A stretch of DNA of 64,000 nucleotides from Oxytricha trifallax (Eukaryota > Ciliophora > Spirotrichea > Sporadotrichida > Oxytrichidae): positions 44,439 through 108,438 of the forward strand of contig ARYC01000745.1 in the NCBI GenBank assembly GCA_000711775.1, read 5' to 3'. This document shows, piece by piece, positions 22,601 to 34,692 of the stretch (the first letter of the stretch is position 1; each line of letters starts with the position of its first letter). The notes below the pieces were generated by a model. That model made no database searches. It saw nothing but the letters and a program-made list of their open reading frames with translations, and was not told where the DNA came from. The translations under genes and the position numbers were made by a program.

Positions 22601-23028
22601 TCTGACATTTTGGAGGCAGATTTTCAATTCAATGCTACGCGTAGCTACCTATCTCTTGTTGCTTATAATGTCAACCCTTCTTTTGCTACGCTGTTTCTCA
22701 GCGAACCGTTCATTTCTCTTTACCCAGCCTTCAGCCTCTCTCTATGGTTGAAAAAAGTGAAGCTGACGGCTATTGTCAAGTGTGACAGTGTATTTGTTTA
22801 AGTTTTTATAATTATTGTTATTATTAACTTCAACATTTGGGTATATTATAGTCCGATTTGTTTGTGGCTTCTTTGAATATTCAAAGTAGTCTTGAATGGA
22901 TCTTTTCTGCTTTGGTTTCTCTTCTTCTCCTTCCATGTATACGGGCATCTTCCTCCTTGAGCTGTGTCCTTCTTTATTCTCCATTTATTTGCCGCTAACT
23001 TTCCCTCTTTTAATTTCTAATAATTTAT
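19646..23028. repeat. 28-bp direct repeat upstream of each LINE ORF
   Basis: The same 28 bases, beginning TTCCCTCTTTTAATTTC, occur at 19646-19673 and 23001-23028, 42 and 17 bp upstream of the two ATGs. Either a shared promoter/leader or a target duplication around the endonuclease-RT unit. Confidence 0.75.
20108..22984 (-). CDS. LINE endonuclease-reverse transcriptase polyprotein
   Basis: 958 residues from ATG 22984 to TGA 20110-20108, no internal TGA. After a basic leader comes an APE-type endonuclease: CLQNVRGL (N126), LVETRL, VMGDFN (about 254-257) and LTDHS (about 310). The reverse transcriptase follows: NNTRPIVVNSHLSKIIEKV, YLFIDLQKAYDSVWKD (D650), GVAQGSRLSPLLFNVYL and FADDILI (742-745), then a thumb-like tail. 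No gag-like or CCHC ORF was seen upstream. It copies element RNA at a nicked target (target-primed reverse transcription, known for the class). All key Asp/His/Asn residues I can place are present. Confidence 0.93.
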
Positions 23029-23287
23029 TTATGAATATATATATATATTTATTTTATATTTTAACAGCTCTATATATTTTATCTAAAATTACCTTAATCA
23101 TATATTAGATATATAAAATCATAATCTCATTCATGCAACAAAAATAATTATAAAGAATTACATCAAATAAATAGATATACTCTTCATCTCGCACTTGTCT
23201 TGAGCAAAAATATTTGAAAAAAATAATTATTTAAATAATATATACAAAAAGTCAAATGTAGTTAGAGAATTAATTTTGATTTCTTAC

Positions 23288-24640
23288 TCAATTAGTGAAT
23301 TAATAATTAACTTAGAAATACTAATTTTTATTGTGAATCAAGTCCCCCAAAACAATTTCCAAGTATTTTTTGTTTCGAGGCCATGAACATTCAATTATTT
23401 CGTTCAAAATACTATTACTGTTATGGAATAGACTTCTGTGTGATTCTTCACTGCTCTGCTGAATAATCATTATTATCTTAAACAATAAATATACTGGATA
23501 TTTATGGAAATTTATATCAATTTTGATTTATATAGACTAAAAATATAGAGGATTTGAGATATTCTCTTAATTTATAAAAGACAATATAAATTTATTTAAT
23601 AGAAATATTTTCATATTCTAAAAACATAATATATATATTCTATTTTATAATAAATTTGATAAAAATAATTCAAAATATAAATTAATTGCCTCTCTATAAT
23701 AAACAATTATTCATGAATAATTCTTATGAGCCGAAGTCTTTTTAGATAATTTTATTATTTTCTTTATATTTCAGTGAATTAAAATAATAAAATGCAAACT
23801 ATTGACTAAAACCGTACAATATTTACTCAAAGCAATTTTTATGATCTCAAGGTTTTACTAAATTTATTAATAATCAAATCTAAGTTGCTTCTTTAAATAT
23901 GAATAAATTCAAATTGATATATAATTATTAATAATTTCTTAATGTTTTTAAGAGATTTTGAATGAACTTTAATTATTTTCATCAAATGATATAAAGTTTG
24001 AATCTGACTGAATATTATCTTGTGAACCTTTTTGCTTTGTTTATTCTGTTTTTGGGGACATTCAATTTCAATGATTTAAAGTTATCTTTTTAGTTTTTTT
24101 TGTTGTCTTTGATTACATAATAATTTTATTAACACCGTTTTTCTATCTCTAATTCAAGCCAATTGATTAACTTACCAACTAATGTAGTAAATTTAGATCA
24201 CCTTCTCATTTAGCTTGAAACAATTAAAAAGCATAACTTTTATAATTTGATTGGTGCAATTATACCAATTTTTGGTTTTTGAAATTGCTTAGCATTAGAT
24301 TTAGTCCTAATAAAAAGCTTTTACTTCTAAAATATGTTTTATATATAGATTTGATCATCTTGAGTTGAAACAGTAAGTAGTTTATTGAAAGACTTATTAT
24401 GATTTTGTTTTAATGTCTTTTTATATTTTATCTCTGATTCATTTCAATCTTTCCTCTCTTTCTTTTTTTTCTCTTTAGAATTACTCATTTATTGCTTTAA
24501 TCACGAAATTCTTTAATTGATTGGTTTCCGATTTCATTAATAATAAGAAGTGATGCTTTATCAACGAAACTTATTATCAAATTAATTAACATTCTAATTA
24601 ATTATTTATTAATTCGAAGACTTTGGTTTATTTTTGTAAA
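23288..24640 (-). CDS. Candidate basic multi-exon gene
   Basis: Coding-like minus-strand pieces: 24310-23985 (KQFQKPKIGIIAPIKLQK ... KNRINKAKRFTRQYSVRF, one TGA inside) and 23470-23288 (MIIQQSSEESHRSLF ... YLEIVLGDLIHNKNQ, 60 codons, ATG to TGA). Rich in Lys, Arg, Gln and Asn. Exon joins are not resolved and no family is recognised. Could be chance frames in one-stop code. Confidence 0.3.
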
Positions 24641-24893
24641 TATGATTATTTTGCAAAATCAATTAAATAAGTTACATATATTAATTTAAAAAATTGATAT
24701 GAATAACCTAGGTACAAACGAAAAATAGTTCATTCTCAACACAATAAATCAGCCAGACTATAAATCTCTTACAAGAGTTATGGTAATCATCTGTCTATGG
24801 GGTCTGTTCACAATACGTAAACTAACGCATGTTGCAGGAAACATCATTAAGAGATTAGGACATCAATCCTTCTAAGTACTTTCCCTCTTGAAC

Positions 24894-26107
24894 TTGGAAA
24901 TCTTCAAGTCAGGAAAACAAACAAAGAAACTGGAAATTCTTCTTCGAGCAACTACTCAGATAGATAGGAACATACAAAAAGTACAATATTCTTCCAACCA
25001 GAGACATAGTTCATAAACAATCTATCGACGCTTAGATCTAAGGTCTTTGCGAAAAAGTTAAACTCCTCAACTTAATCATTAATAGTGATGAGTCAAATGG
25101 CAAAATTTCCCTCACACACTTTCTGAAAAAATCCTAAATGAACAAGACTTATACAAAATAAATAAGGTCATGAAACATAATGGTCTAAATTCCCTTAAAT
25201 CAAAAGAAAAATACTTTAAGGATGAGAGTTCTCAAGAAAATGACTAAAACAATTATTTTTTAGATATTTCATCCTTTGAATATCTCTCAGAATAGTCATT
25301 CCAAATTTTATTAAATAGGAAAATCTTAAAAATTAAATCATCATGTATTAGATTAATCACATGACGCATTAAAATTAATTTGATTAATATATTACTACAG
25401 CAAGCAACGACAAAGATATGCACATCGACGAAGGCAGTGGAGAAAACGAACAAGTCCTTGACGCAGTAAAGTATATATATACACTCACTCACAATCGCAA
25501 GACATAAATTGACGCAAAAGAATCTCTAGTGTCATTAGCATTGAGTGCAAGCAGTTTCTCGGATTATCGAGAACTCAAAAAAGCAGGTCAATACATAACA
25601 ACTGTAGCCATTATCTACGACATGAAACAGCTAGCTGAACTAATAGCTGAACATGTCATATCGCTCAAGATCAATAATGTAGCGACTAATATAGCTGAAT
25701 CATACCTTTCCCTAACCATGCAATTCGCTGTTCTCATTCTTAAAAATAGAAAAGGAGACGAGAATGCAGCCATCTTGGTAGAATTTGAAGGCTAATAAAT
25801 CAAAACCTTACTCAATGTTTTCAGCAAATGTTTGTAAAAACACTCATGCTTCATCAGAAATTACCTAACTTAACTCATCTCTACTAGATATAAGAGTTAA
25901 TTAAAAATGCAGTTGTTCAAATTCAACACCAGAATCTCCAACTACCATTCCGCCACAGTAGCAAAGGTAGATGACCACGATGTTTAGATCAGTGACAAGA
26001 AGAACAACTAGCAGAAAGGGAAGAAAAAGAAGAACAGGAGAAACGCTAATCATCAATCAAAGAAAAGAAGACCTCATAGACAGAATAAAAGAAGAGGCAG
26101 AAGATGA
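24894..26107 (+). CDS. Unrecognised gene with a basic C-terminal tail
   Basis: The last exon is well defined: an acceptor-like CTACAG ends at 25400, and an ATG at 25412 opens 231 codons to TGA 26105-26107. It reads ESLVSLALSASSFSDYRELK, QLAELIAEHVISLKINNVAT, then a strongly basic end (KGKKKKNRRNANHQSKKRR). The middle looks like paired helices. An upstream coding stretch (about 24894-25170: FFFEQLLRQIG, LCEKVKLLNLIINSDES) is probably an earlier exon. No family recognised. The basic tail suggests RNA or nucleolar association (inference). Confidence 0.55.
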
Positions 26108-27003
26108 TTAATTTTATTAAGTGGCAAATCCAAACATATAAAGAGCAACCAACCCCTTAAGTGATTAACATTGAGTAGCCTCTGATAACTACTACTATTA
26201 TTAATTATTAATAATAATTTTGCAAAACATTTCACAAAATGGGCTAAACTTAAGGTATTTATACAGCACTTTAGCTATTGCTGTTAGTGTCATCTTTAAC
26301 AACTTATATTAAGTTTGAATTGGTGTTACTTCCACAATTATCATGACCGTTAGGGATATGTTGATTATCTTACGACCAATCTATTTCTATCTCACTCATT
26401 ATTATTTTGAATTAAGTTAATCAATTTATCATCATTATCTTGCTCAAAATAATTAATGTCTTAATTGATATTATAAATCGGTCTTTATTTATTGCTATTA
26501 TTCTCTGGAATATCAATAAATTTATAGTATGCGGGTATAGCAGGCCTGTTATCTCAGCTTTCATGCTTTTTTTTTATATATATATAGGACTTGATGATGC
26601 TTTATTTTTCCAAAGTACTGCTTTTACTATCAATATACTTTTTAGGTGTTGGCTTATCACTTATTCCTGGTAACTAATACTATTTGCTACTTTCTTATAC
26701 AACAGTATCTCTAGGCATGGTTTGCTGTGGTATTTTACTGTACTGTTCCAGAGATCATGATACTAAATATAGTATTAACAGTGAAATTTGGCTTTAGGAT
26801 TTAATAAACAGCACGTGTTCTGCTATTTCTCCACTACAATCTATGGCTTATAAATAATATGCTTGTCATTTATTAAGTGTTTCTGGTGCTAATGAATTTT
26901 TCATATTAAATTTTTTGGATTTATAGAATTTGACAAGTATATTTCTGTTTACGGTTGTTTTTTCTTATAAACATGCATGTAATTTTGTTCTTTAAGTTAT
27001 ATT
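26108..27003. other. Convergent intergenic region; weak membrane-type frame
   Basis: Lies between two genes reading towards each other. A plus frame 26440-26760 (106 codons) is hydrophobic (IAIILW, AFMLFFYIYIG), and a minus frame across the same area is equally open. I cannot choose, and both may be chance. Confidence 0.3.
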
Positions 27004-28560
27004 TCAAAAATATTTTCTTGGAAATTTCTCTTAAATTACCCTATGACGAAATTAGATGCCTTTTTAAATTAGGTATGGATTAAGCTTCATTTGTAGATTT
27101 CTATAAATATTGAAAAGAGTTAGCATCAGTTTCTCACTTGCAATTATTATCTTTCTAAGTAGAAGGTAGGCAGAATGTATAATAGTATTTTCATTGGTAT
27201 TATTTGCTTAGTTTATGATAATTAATTTTCTATTATTCTTAAAGTTAATTATTGTTCTTTTAATAACATTGACAGTACTTAAATTATAATTCGGTCGGTT
27301 AATCGCTAATTTATAGATTTTTACATCATTAAGCTGATCATTGCTTCCAAACATGCCTCCATTCACATCACTATCACTATTAATAATAATAAATTAATTT
27401 ATAGCATCAAACTTTCTTCTTTCCTTCAGTTTAAGAGCTTTAAGCTCTAATTTATCAAAAGCTTCAAAGCCTATAAGATAGTTAAATTTGATATTTCTTT
27501 TAATTTGTATTTTACAGAAATTATACGCTCTTAAAATGTTAAATTGATTGTATTTCTTTGGAATATATTATAATTAATTATACATTTCAAAGGCTAAAGC
27601 AATTCTATTTAAGAATCATATATCTCCTTTGTTCAAGTATTATTTTCTTACTATAATTACAATCAATGTAATAATTAATTTTATTTTGATAAAGAAATGC
27701 TTCATCTTTAACAATTTTCATTAATAATAAGTAAAGCCATCGCTATGAGTTATTGTTCGATCGTCCTATATTTATGTGCTACTATTACTCAACGTAAAAA
27801 ATATAATCAAACTGCAAAATATAAATATACATTGGGAGTAGTGGGCTTTGATTAATCGTAGACATTTAAATCATTTCAAGTAGAGACCATCACTAGCCAG
27901 GGTGTCTATTAAATTTGTACCTAATCAAATCTTAATTAAATTTAAGTTTAACTATAAATAAAAATTATTTGATCATTTAATTTACAATTTGTTTTAGTAT
28001 CTTATTTTCACCTTCTTGTTTTTCTTTCATCTTAATTTCTTTAATTTTTTATTGATAATATAAATGATCTCTTAATCTAAGTTAGGCATTATGATTTTGT
28101 ACTCTTAATAAGATAAAACGACTTCTTTCACTTAGATATACTGTCTTAGCTTGGTTTTGAAGAGTTGAGTAAACTCTAACTTATGAAGATAGTAAATTTT
28201 AAGTAGCATTTTCTTTAGGTTCGTATCCATTTTTTAAAGGATTTTGCATTTGAATTTCGTCATCTGAAGAGTATATTGTATGCTTCCACGTACTCTAATA
28301 TAAACAGTACTTAGTGTTAAACATTTAAATTGCAGACCACATCTTATTCGAGGTTGTTTACTTACTCAAGAGCTTTATTTCCTTGAAGCACAAAAAACTT
28401 CTGGCTAATATTCTGTCTCTTTCTTAATAAATTGGAAATTTGCGACAAGAATCGAAATTCGCTTGAAATTCCAGCGTAAGTAATTGATATCCATAATCAA
28501 ATACATAATTTCCTGCTCAAGTTTTTTTTTAGGAAAACCTTTGTTATTGTTTACCTATGA
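27004..28560 (-). CDS. Unrecognised Lys/Gln-rich multi-exon gene
   Basis: Two long coding-like blocks. About 28300-27890 reads SDDEIQMQNPLKNGYEP, VYLSERSRFILLRVQ and KEIKMKEKQEGENK; about 27622-27004 reads AYNFCKIQIKRNIKF, LELKALKLKERRKFDA and INSDSDVNGGMFGSND, with TGA at 27006-27004. A probable earlier exon at 28550-28400 has LEQEIMYLIMDINYLRW. The charged heptad-like stretches suggest coiled coil. Introns are not fixed precisely. Family unknown. Confidence 0.45.
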
Positions 28561-29556
28561 TTGATGTTTTTAGGTTTATATAAATTAGTATATTATAAAT
28601 AATAGGATTCTTTTTCATTATGTAATATTTATTATCCTTTTAAGTATTTCTTATTATTATTAAGTATTGATTTCTTAATAGACGTTATTGAATGTTCTCA
28701 TTTATCTCAGCTTTTCCATGTCTAATGTTTTATCAGAAACGTCGTTTGAATTTGAGCTCACTGAATACTTGATCAATCTTCTTAATCTCACTTAAAATCT
28801 TCATTCATTGTAAAGGTTTATCTTTGTAATTTTTTGTTTAAATAAAAATTTAAAGTTTCCAAAATTTTTCACTTTAATAACACCTCATAAGACTATTATT
28901 TTTTTTAATTTATATTCTTTCTAGATTTAAATATTTTTGCTATTTTTAACTATTTATTACAAAAGTTTTGATAAGAATAGTTCTTCCTATTTATTATAAA
29001 TCGTTGATTATCTAATATTATGAAAATTTATCTAGGGTTTTACAAATTCGCAATATAATAATATTAAGTATTTGAATCTTGAATAATTATATTGCACAAA
29101 TTTATATAAAAATTTCTGTGTTGTCGCCAATATATTATAAGATTTGGAGTTATTTTAGATTACTTTTTTAATCTATTTGAATTGATATGTAAATTTGTAA
29201 TAATTATTTAATAATTTAAATAATTACACGACTCTATTTAGATTCATCAAATGAAACTAGTATGATTTCTACATATATGGTTATTTACACCATCAGTTCA
29301 ATATGAAAGATATCTCTTCTCAATGTAGATCCTTTTGAAGACTTCTCTATATTTCTAGTTTAACTTCAGGATATCCTATAGTACTACACTGACGAAAAAG
29401 TAATATAAATTATAAAATAACTTTAATTAGATGAAATGCTGTGTTTGATAACATCGCATTGTTTATTCTTTTCTAAGATTTTCTTATTAATAACAGATTT
29501 AAACATTAAAATACTATTCAATCCAGATTTATTAACTTAAAAAGTTAATTTAAAGG
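28561..29556. other. No supported gene
   Basis: Very AT-rich; nothing recognised on either strand. Confidence 0.5.
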
Positions 29557-30961
29557 ATGACGATCTCTATGCAGGTATATATATATGTAATACTACCCAT
29601 GTTGGGTGTACAACCAGGGTTCCCCATGAGGTTCAGAACCCACAGCTTTTCACAAATTATTAACTATAATAGTTCGAATTTACTGATGGACAAAATGATA
29701 ACCATTGGGAAACTGATAGTGATATGTCTGATAAAGATATTATACTAAAAACTCAAAACTACGAAATACCTTGGTTACAAGGTACCTAAAGACTACGACT
29801 CAGCAATGATGGATGAGGACTTAGACTTCCTCCCACTAGATTACAACTATTTAGAAAGATTTTATTATACTAAAGAATGTCACTATCAACTCTCTCAAGT
29901 TTTAAAACTATATCAGAAGAAGGAAAAACTCAAATACACTCTTATCAAAAACTCAGAATTCAATTTGTAGATTCCTGACTACCTACCTACCTCAACGAAT
30001 CCCTTCCAAAAGAGAGAAACCTTATCATAAATTTTCAATTAAATAGTCTACGAAGAAAAAACTTAAAAGCAAAGCTTCCCAACAAACTAATAGGTTAATA
30101 ACAAATATAAAGGTTAATCAGTAGATGTATTAACTCAATATGAGTAATATATCAAACATCCCCAAGATTTCAATCAACTATATAAGTCCACAAAATTTTG
30201 AGACTCCTAAATTAAAACCAAATTACTAAAAAGGTTTGAAAAAACTACGAAAAATTGAACCAGAAATTAAATTAAAATAGTTTTTAACCAAACATTAAAT
30301 AACAACCAAAGAAACCCTAATTATTCAATTCAAATAGATAAAATGTCAAAGAACATAAATAGAAGAGAATAGTGAGTTAACCCCATTAACTCAAACGCAA
30401 CTTGACAATTCTGAAGAAAGAAAGAAAGAAAAAAAGAAAGAAAGAAAGAAAGAAAGAAAGAAGCCATCCTAAAATTTCAGGTTGGTGAAACCTAAATTTC
30501 TAGAAGAATCTTCCCAGTGGTTTTTAAATAGGTCTTAAGAAATACGTCACGACTAAAAGACAGAATGTGATCAGATTCTGCTCATATCTAAAATCATCAT
30601 ACCAAAAGTCAGCGAGGTATAGTCAATTAACATAGAACTAGATATAAACTACGAAATACAAACGAAATATAATCTTAACTATTGTTGAGTAGTTTCCAAA
30701 AAATTTAAGCAAATGAGATCAGGTTCTTATTACTTCAAAGATTAATTGATTCAAGGAATATCAACTAAGATCCACTTTTCTCACAATAGGAGATCTAGTT
30801 ACTCAACCAGCTTAATCCACTTATTTAAGCTGAGTTATAGTAAAGAAGTAAACAAGAAATAGCTTTTCTCACCAACCTACTTTAATAAAACAAAAATTAC
30901 ACAGTTGGTAAACATCATATCACAAACCAATAAGTCTGGAAGAACTTAAAGAGAATGAGAC
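29557..30961 (+). CDS. Unrecognised multi-exon gene with a K/E/R repeat
   Basis: Successive plus frames look coding: 29557-30201 (YDSAMMDEDLDFLPLDYNYL, VYEEKTQKQSFPTNQQ), 30140-30688 (ATG to TGA, 182 residues; NFETPKLKPNYQKGLKK) and about 30714-30961 (MRSGSYYFKDQLIQG). The middle frame passes unbroken through a GAAA microsatellite, giving an EERKKEKKKERKKE tract. Near 29680 another frame (NHWETDSDMSDKD) is also good, so frame changes mark introns or germline junctions I could not place. No family recognised. Confidence 0.5.
30416..30463 (+). repeat. GAAA microsatellite inside an open frame
   Basis: About eleven GAAA units with one disruption (a longer A run at 30429-30435). In frame 30140-30688 it encodes alternating Lys/Arg/Glu. 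Length changes not divisible by 3 would break the gene. Confidence 0.85.
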
Positions 30962-31833
30962 AGAGAAAAGAACACAAAAAGAAAAAGAAATGGTTTGAGA
31001 AAATTGAGAGAGAAGCAAATGTTTTTAATTGAAAGTTAATGTCTAATTTAATTAAGGCACTTGAAAAAAATGAATTACTTCAAATGAAATTGATTTGATG
31101 AGAATACTCAAGTTTAGGGAGTTTATTAAATCAACATTTTATTTTTTGTATTAAATTTATTGGATAATTTAATAATCATGTATTTACTTATCAATTTAGA
31201 GATCAAAAAAATATGTAAAAGTGGAAATTATTAAGATAGATCAGATAAATAAAGAAATAGATTAAATTTAATAACCTGTCCCAAAAATCATATGTTTAAA
31301 AAATAAGAAATAACTCAGAATAAAATTAAATGCAGATTTCTGAGAAGAATAGTAGCAAGCAAAAATAAATGTAAATAATATTGTTGAAATTAACCCAATA
31401 ATTTTTTTAGATCAAAGTTAAAAAGAATATATATTTAAAAAATGTATAAATAATACTAGGAGTGAAAGTAAAAATTGAAACAATAACTATTTTTAATTTA
31501 TGCATAGATATGTTGAAAATACAAAGAAACAATCACAAAAAACCAAATAGTATTTATGAAAGAATTGGGGAAAAGATAAATTAATATATATTTATTAGGC
31601 TTTAAAAATAAATTACAAAAAATGGAAAGCCATTAGGCGAAAAGCAAAAGTGGGTGGAATGATATATAAATTTAGAATATTAGTGAATTGTTAAACGATT
31701 AAATATTTAAAATTACACAAATGGATAGATCTCCCTTATGAAATTATGCTAATTTGAAAGACTTTTGAATTCAAAGAAACTGCTTAACAAGCGACATCAG
31801 GAATCCACCCATGGCGAAAGTTGATGCATCATC

Positions 31834-32523
31834 ATGAAAATTAAGGATGTAAGAGGCTTAGTGTAACCCAAGCTCTCGTTAAAGAATATGCTGTCATTAT
31901 TAGAGGCTGCTGCTGTTACGCAGAAGCAACTGATTTGTTTCTATGATGAAGAATCATTTTAAGATCGCTTTCGTGATCCAGAAATGGCTCCAATAATCAG
32001 TGTTATATATGATAGATTCGTCAATGTTGTATATTATGAAGCCAAAGTACGAGGCTTGAATATAGCATGCAGCGGCGATTTATCTTTTGAGTCACAACTT
32101 CAGGTTATTATGGTTGGAAATGCGATGGGAGATCTAGAGGAAGCTCTTGTGCAACTCGCACTTATTAATAAAGTTTATAAATCTCTATGTGTTTTAATCG
32201 TATTAATAATTCTAGCAAGACGAATTTCAATTTCTTTCATTCAAAGTTAAGATATCAATATTTATTTTAATTTAGAGAATTGCTTGAATAGATAGCGCTA
32301 TTTATTAAAGTATCAAAATTAATATATTTAATTATATATCCGCTTATTCTTGAAAGGCCTTCATTCGTTTATTTATCTAAATATTTAATAATACTTGCAA
32401 TAAGTCTGATTAATATTTGTGATAGATAGTTTGAAAGTCTAAAATGATTGGGAGAGCAACTGAAGTAAGAAGTGATAAAGATAGTCAAATAGTAGCAAAT
32501 ATTTTAGTTATTGGGATTTTCTG
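31834..32523 (+). CDS. Unrecognised small gene
   Basis: ATG at 31834 follows an in-frame TGA, then MLSLLEAAAVTQKQLICFYDEESFQ, IISVIYDRFVNVVYYEAK and GDLEEALVQLAL. After about 32165 the frame turns AT-rich (likely intron). A possible last exon (MIGRATEVRSDKDSQIVANI) ends at TGA 32521-32523. Family unknown. Confidence 0.45.
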
Positions 32524-33469
32524 ATAATATCTTGTGTTTTGCCAATTCATGTTTTGCAATTCTTAATTAAAATCCTAAATTATATTATCAATAATAAATA
32601 TAGTATGTTTGTATAAAAATAATTTTAATCATCATTTATTTAACTTTATATAAACTTTATATTAGAGTATCAATAGGTTGATCTTTAATCAAATAAATTA
32701 AAATTTCTAAAAAGATTAATTAAATTGCATATATCATTTGATATGTATATATATATATTTATTTCACCAAATAATCCTATTTTCCAATTTGTTTTAACTT
32801 TTTATATAAGATTTTGCTGAAACTAATTTAGAAATTCTTTGCAGCAGAGTGAATATTAATCTGGAAAGTTCTTTTTAAAAAACTGCTATGATTTAAATAT
32901 TTATCACTGATACTTAATTTGGCCAAAAATATTTATCTTTATAAAATGCTTTCTAATTAAGTAATTTATATTTAGTCAATAGTTAATGGTATATCTCTAA
33001 AATGAATTACAGTCATGAATCTTAAACTAAACTACAAAATTGCTACTGATAATCCTAGTATATAAATATTTAAGAATTTTAGTATTTTTCCATTTATAAT
33101 TTACTTTAAACTAGTCATCAACTTAAACTTTATGTTTTCATATTTCTTGTTAAGAAATGTTGATACCTCAAAAATAACCATATTTTTTAGTGGTTGCAGA
33201 CTTAATAAATGGTTTTTTTTTAGCATATTCCAAATTGAAATATATATAAATTGTAGAAATAATATGATTTATTTATGAATTATGCATTTTAACATTTCTA
33301 AAAAATATTTTCATATGTTTTATTAATGAAAAATAAATAAAAATCATCTTTTAGAACGTATTTAATATTAAAAATTGAATTTAAAGTTTTTGAGTGTTCT
33401 AGATCATTTTTAAGTATTATATATGATTATATTTGCTTTCGTTTTTCTTATCCCCTTGTTTACACAATA
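32524..33469. other. No supported gene
   Basis: Very AT-rich spacer; nothing recognised. Confidence 0.5.
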
Positions 33470-34692
33470 ATGGCAACTTTTGCTTTCTTATATCATTTCT
33501 TCAGCTGCTTATTTTCCAACTAATCGATAAACTTCGAAGAAGATGAAAACTCTCTCATTATCTAAAAAATAAGTCCCTACAAAATAAAGTTTTGAAGACA
33601 GCAAATACAAGTGTATTGTTTTAAATTTAATTGAAAAACGAGTTGCTTTTATTTTTTAACAAATGTTTCTTGCGTTTTATCATAAAAAATTAAGATTTTA
33701 ACAAAAACACAAATTACTATCTAAATAAAGGAACGTATTCTTTCTTCTCGAAAGACTATATATTATAATATGAAAATGATAAGCCTTCTCTGCCCTTATT
33801 ATAAGATTGGGATAATTTTTTATAGTTAGATTATCTTTTCACTAAAATTGAATAAAATAATCTGCAACTTCCAATACTTAACTCCAAATATATTTTGTAA
33901 TGAATTTATGTGGCAAAACTTAACATTTTCAAATCACTTAAGGTATCTCGTAAACCTAAATTGTCATATGCAACCGTCTCTTTCATCCTATTAACTGAAT
34001 GCTCATACCATAATGATTAGATCATAAAAAGAAAACCAATAAAAAGCAGTAAAATTAAGGTCCCTTTTCTCTACGCATAAAATATCATCTATTTCAAAAA
34101 CGATTATTTAGCAAAAAAATTAATTCTGGACTTAAAAAACTTATATAGTAAAAATACATTTGGGCAAATTTATTTTAGTTATATAATAATGATTTGAATA
34201 TAAAATATAGTTTATATCATAATTCTAAATAAATTTACAATTATATTTGTTTTATTAAATATGTACTTCTTCACAAATTTAACATCTCTATAGCCGAAGA
34301 TATCTATATAAACACAATTACTTAGAGATATATTAATCCCATATGCAACGACCTACTCAACTTGATTTAGAAATAATGACATCCTTTATTGGCATGAAAT
34401 TATAAATTAGGAATAAATATATAATATATTCTCTCATAATTCACTTATTCTCATTTTAATATTGGCCTTATTCAAATATAAGTTTGACATGAGATTAACA
34501 AAGAAAAATTAACAAAAACAAAGAAAATATTTGAAAAAATTAAAAAAGCTCGACTGAAGTATGTCTATAGACAAAATCTAATTTTGGAATAACATAGAAA
34601 AACAATTTATAATTATATCCTAGGCAAAATACTTGAAAAATCTCAGTTGGACAATCCTTTAATATTTAGATACGAGTTCTTTAAAATCCTTT
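33470..34692 (+). CDS. Candidate multi-exon gene, signal-like start
   Basis: A frame starting near 33470 reads MATFAFLYHFFSCLFSNQS then an acidic stretch, like a signal peptide. It is followed by coding-like pieces near 33768 (NDKPSLPLLQDWDNFLQL), 34343 (MQRPTQLDLEIMTSFIG) and 34517-34692 (FEKIKKARLKYVYRQN, LEKSQLDNPLIFRYEFF). Frames alternate and splice sites are not settled. Chance frames are possible. Confidence 0.25.

Larger units (their letters stand above)
17870..23028 (-). mobile_element. Non-LTR retrotransposon (LINE) with an extra protease ORF
   Basis: Two intact minus-strand reading frames, APE endonuclease-reverse transcriptase (22984-20108) and a Ulp1-like protease (19604-17880), lie head to tail. 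G+C is higher than in the flanks and neither frame has a TGA. A 28-bp direct repeat precedes each frame. Exact ends and any poly-A tail are not clear. Confidence 0.8.
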
